Assembly: GCA_964484195.1 (NCBI GenBank)
Contig: CAZAER010000001.1
Coordinates: 372,001-436,000, forward strand
Length of the DNA: 64,000 nucleotides
Direction of reading: 5' to 3'
DNA from: JALHOP01 sp964484195
GTDB taxonomy: Bacteria > Myxococcota > XYA12-FULL-58-9 > JALHOP01
This document shows, piece after piece, positions 63,693-64,000 of this stretch (its first letter is position 1; each line of letters starts with the position of its first letter). The notes under the pieces are model-generated. The model was not told the origin of the DNA. It searched no databases and was given only the letters and a program-made list of their open reading frames with translations. The position numbers were made by a program, and so were the translations under genes.

Positions 63693-64000
63693 ATGGCCTT
63701 GGCCACCAATCCTATTCGTCGCTTCCTCGCTGCCACCGATATCGATCGCCCATCGCACAGCGAGATCAACGACAACTACCTGGCGCGTAACTTCAGCGCC
63801 GCTCTCAACGCCGGCAACACCATCACCCAGGGCGCCAGCTGCATCCCCGGCGCTGCCTTCGTCGGCGGCTGGGCCTCGATGGGCTACGGCGTCATCAAGC
63901 TCGGCATCTCGGCCCGCGCGTTGAAGGATGGCGAGCGTGACGCGGCCTGGATGTTCATGAAGTCGGGCGCCGCGAGCATCGCCCTCGGCGCGCTGGCGGC
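63693..64000 (+). CDS. Small membrane protein with ASCIPG motif, cut by window edge
   Basis: The frame opens at ATG 63693 (GGAG about 7 bases upstream) and has no stop before the window end, giving at least 102 residues. It contains GNTITQGASCIPGAAFVGGW, a second hydrophobic segment, LKDGERDAAWMFMKSGAASI and a final Ala/Gly-rich run. The motif order resembles the protein at 37424-37825, suggesting a small family. An in-frame ATG at 63672 is an alternative start. Confidence 0.6.
   Translation, partial: MALATNPIRRFLAATDIDRPSHSEINDNYLARNFSAALNAGNTITQGASCIPGAAFVGGWASMGYGVIKLGISARALKDGERDAAWMFMKSGAASIALGALA

Overview
This is a high-GC, gene-dense chromosomal window that reads like a delta-proteobacterial or Myxococcota-type Gram-negative bacterium. 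Four things point there. A membrane-tethered Ser/Thr kinase and a PEGA-domain protein sit side by side. FHA-GGDEF and TPR/cyclic-nucleotide-binding proteins are present. Lipoproteins and outer-membrane proteins are numerous. ECF-sigma control is combined with the conserved blocks thrS-infC...rpmI-rplT-pheST-ihfA-merR and scpA-scpB-rluB. No IS element, prophage or CRISPR array was recognised. The longest gene-free stretch is about 240 bases. The three tRNA genes (Val-GAC, Pro-GGG, Lys-TTT) lack an encoded CCA end, and each has a plausible sigma-70 promoter with 17-18 bp spacing.

Layout. 1-8 kb: end of an acyl-CoA ligase, a lipoprotein, then an apparent envelope-uptake operon (TonB-dependent receptor, substrate-binding lipoprotein, porin-like protein), then a convergent DMT exporter. 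8-14.7 kb: tRNA-Val, Ser/Thr kinase, PEGA/PBP-like protein, a strong terminator, and three translationally coupled genes of unknown role (one possibly SCP2-like). 14.7-24.2 kb: the translation operon, in which infC starts at an ATA codon and two envelope genes (SurA-N-like and a POTRA-only lipoprotein) sit between infC and rpmI, next to a perfect 20-bp inverted repeat. 24-46.5 kb: mixed housekeeping genes (permease, two M23 peptidases, surE, pgi, diguanylate cyclase, mutL, thiolase, response regulator, cysQ-like, Mrp, Xer recombinase, M50 protease) with several small uncharacterised genes. 46.5-57 kb: a minus-strand block of eight genes. An ECF sigma factor and a FecR-type anti-sigma lie in the middle, flanked by two BNR/sortilin-type lipoproteins, a lectin-like lipoprotein, a di-heme peroxidase lipoprotein, a large Fn3-like lipoprotein and an outer-membrane barrel. 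57-64 kb: scpA (with a ~630-residue extension), scpB and rluB (with a 42-bp tandem repeat tail), then a TPR plus tandem cyclic-nucleotide-binding protein and a truncated membrane gene.

Functional themes are envelope biogenesis and surface sensing next to core translation and chromosome-segregation genes. The parts I could not assign and consider most worth following are the 11.4-14.7 kb trio, the sigma-controlled lipoprotein block, and the SurA/POTRA insertion with its inverted repeat. All assignments come from reading the sequence; no database search was run. Coordinates of short sites were counted by hand and may be off by one.
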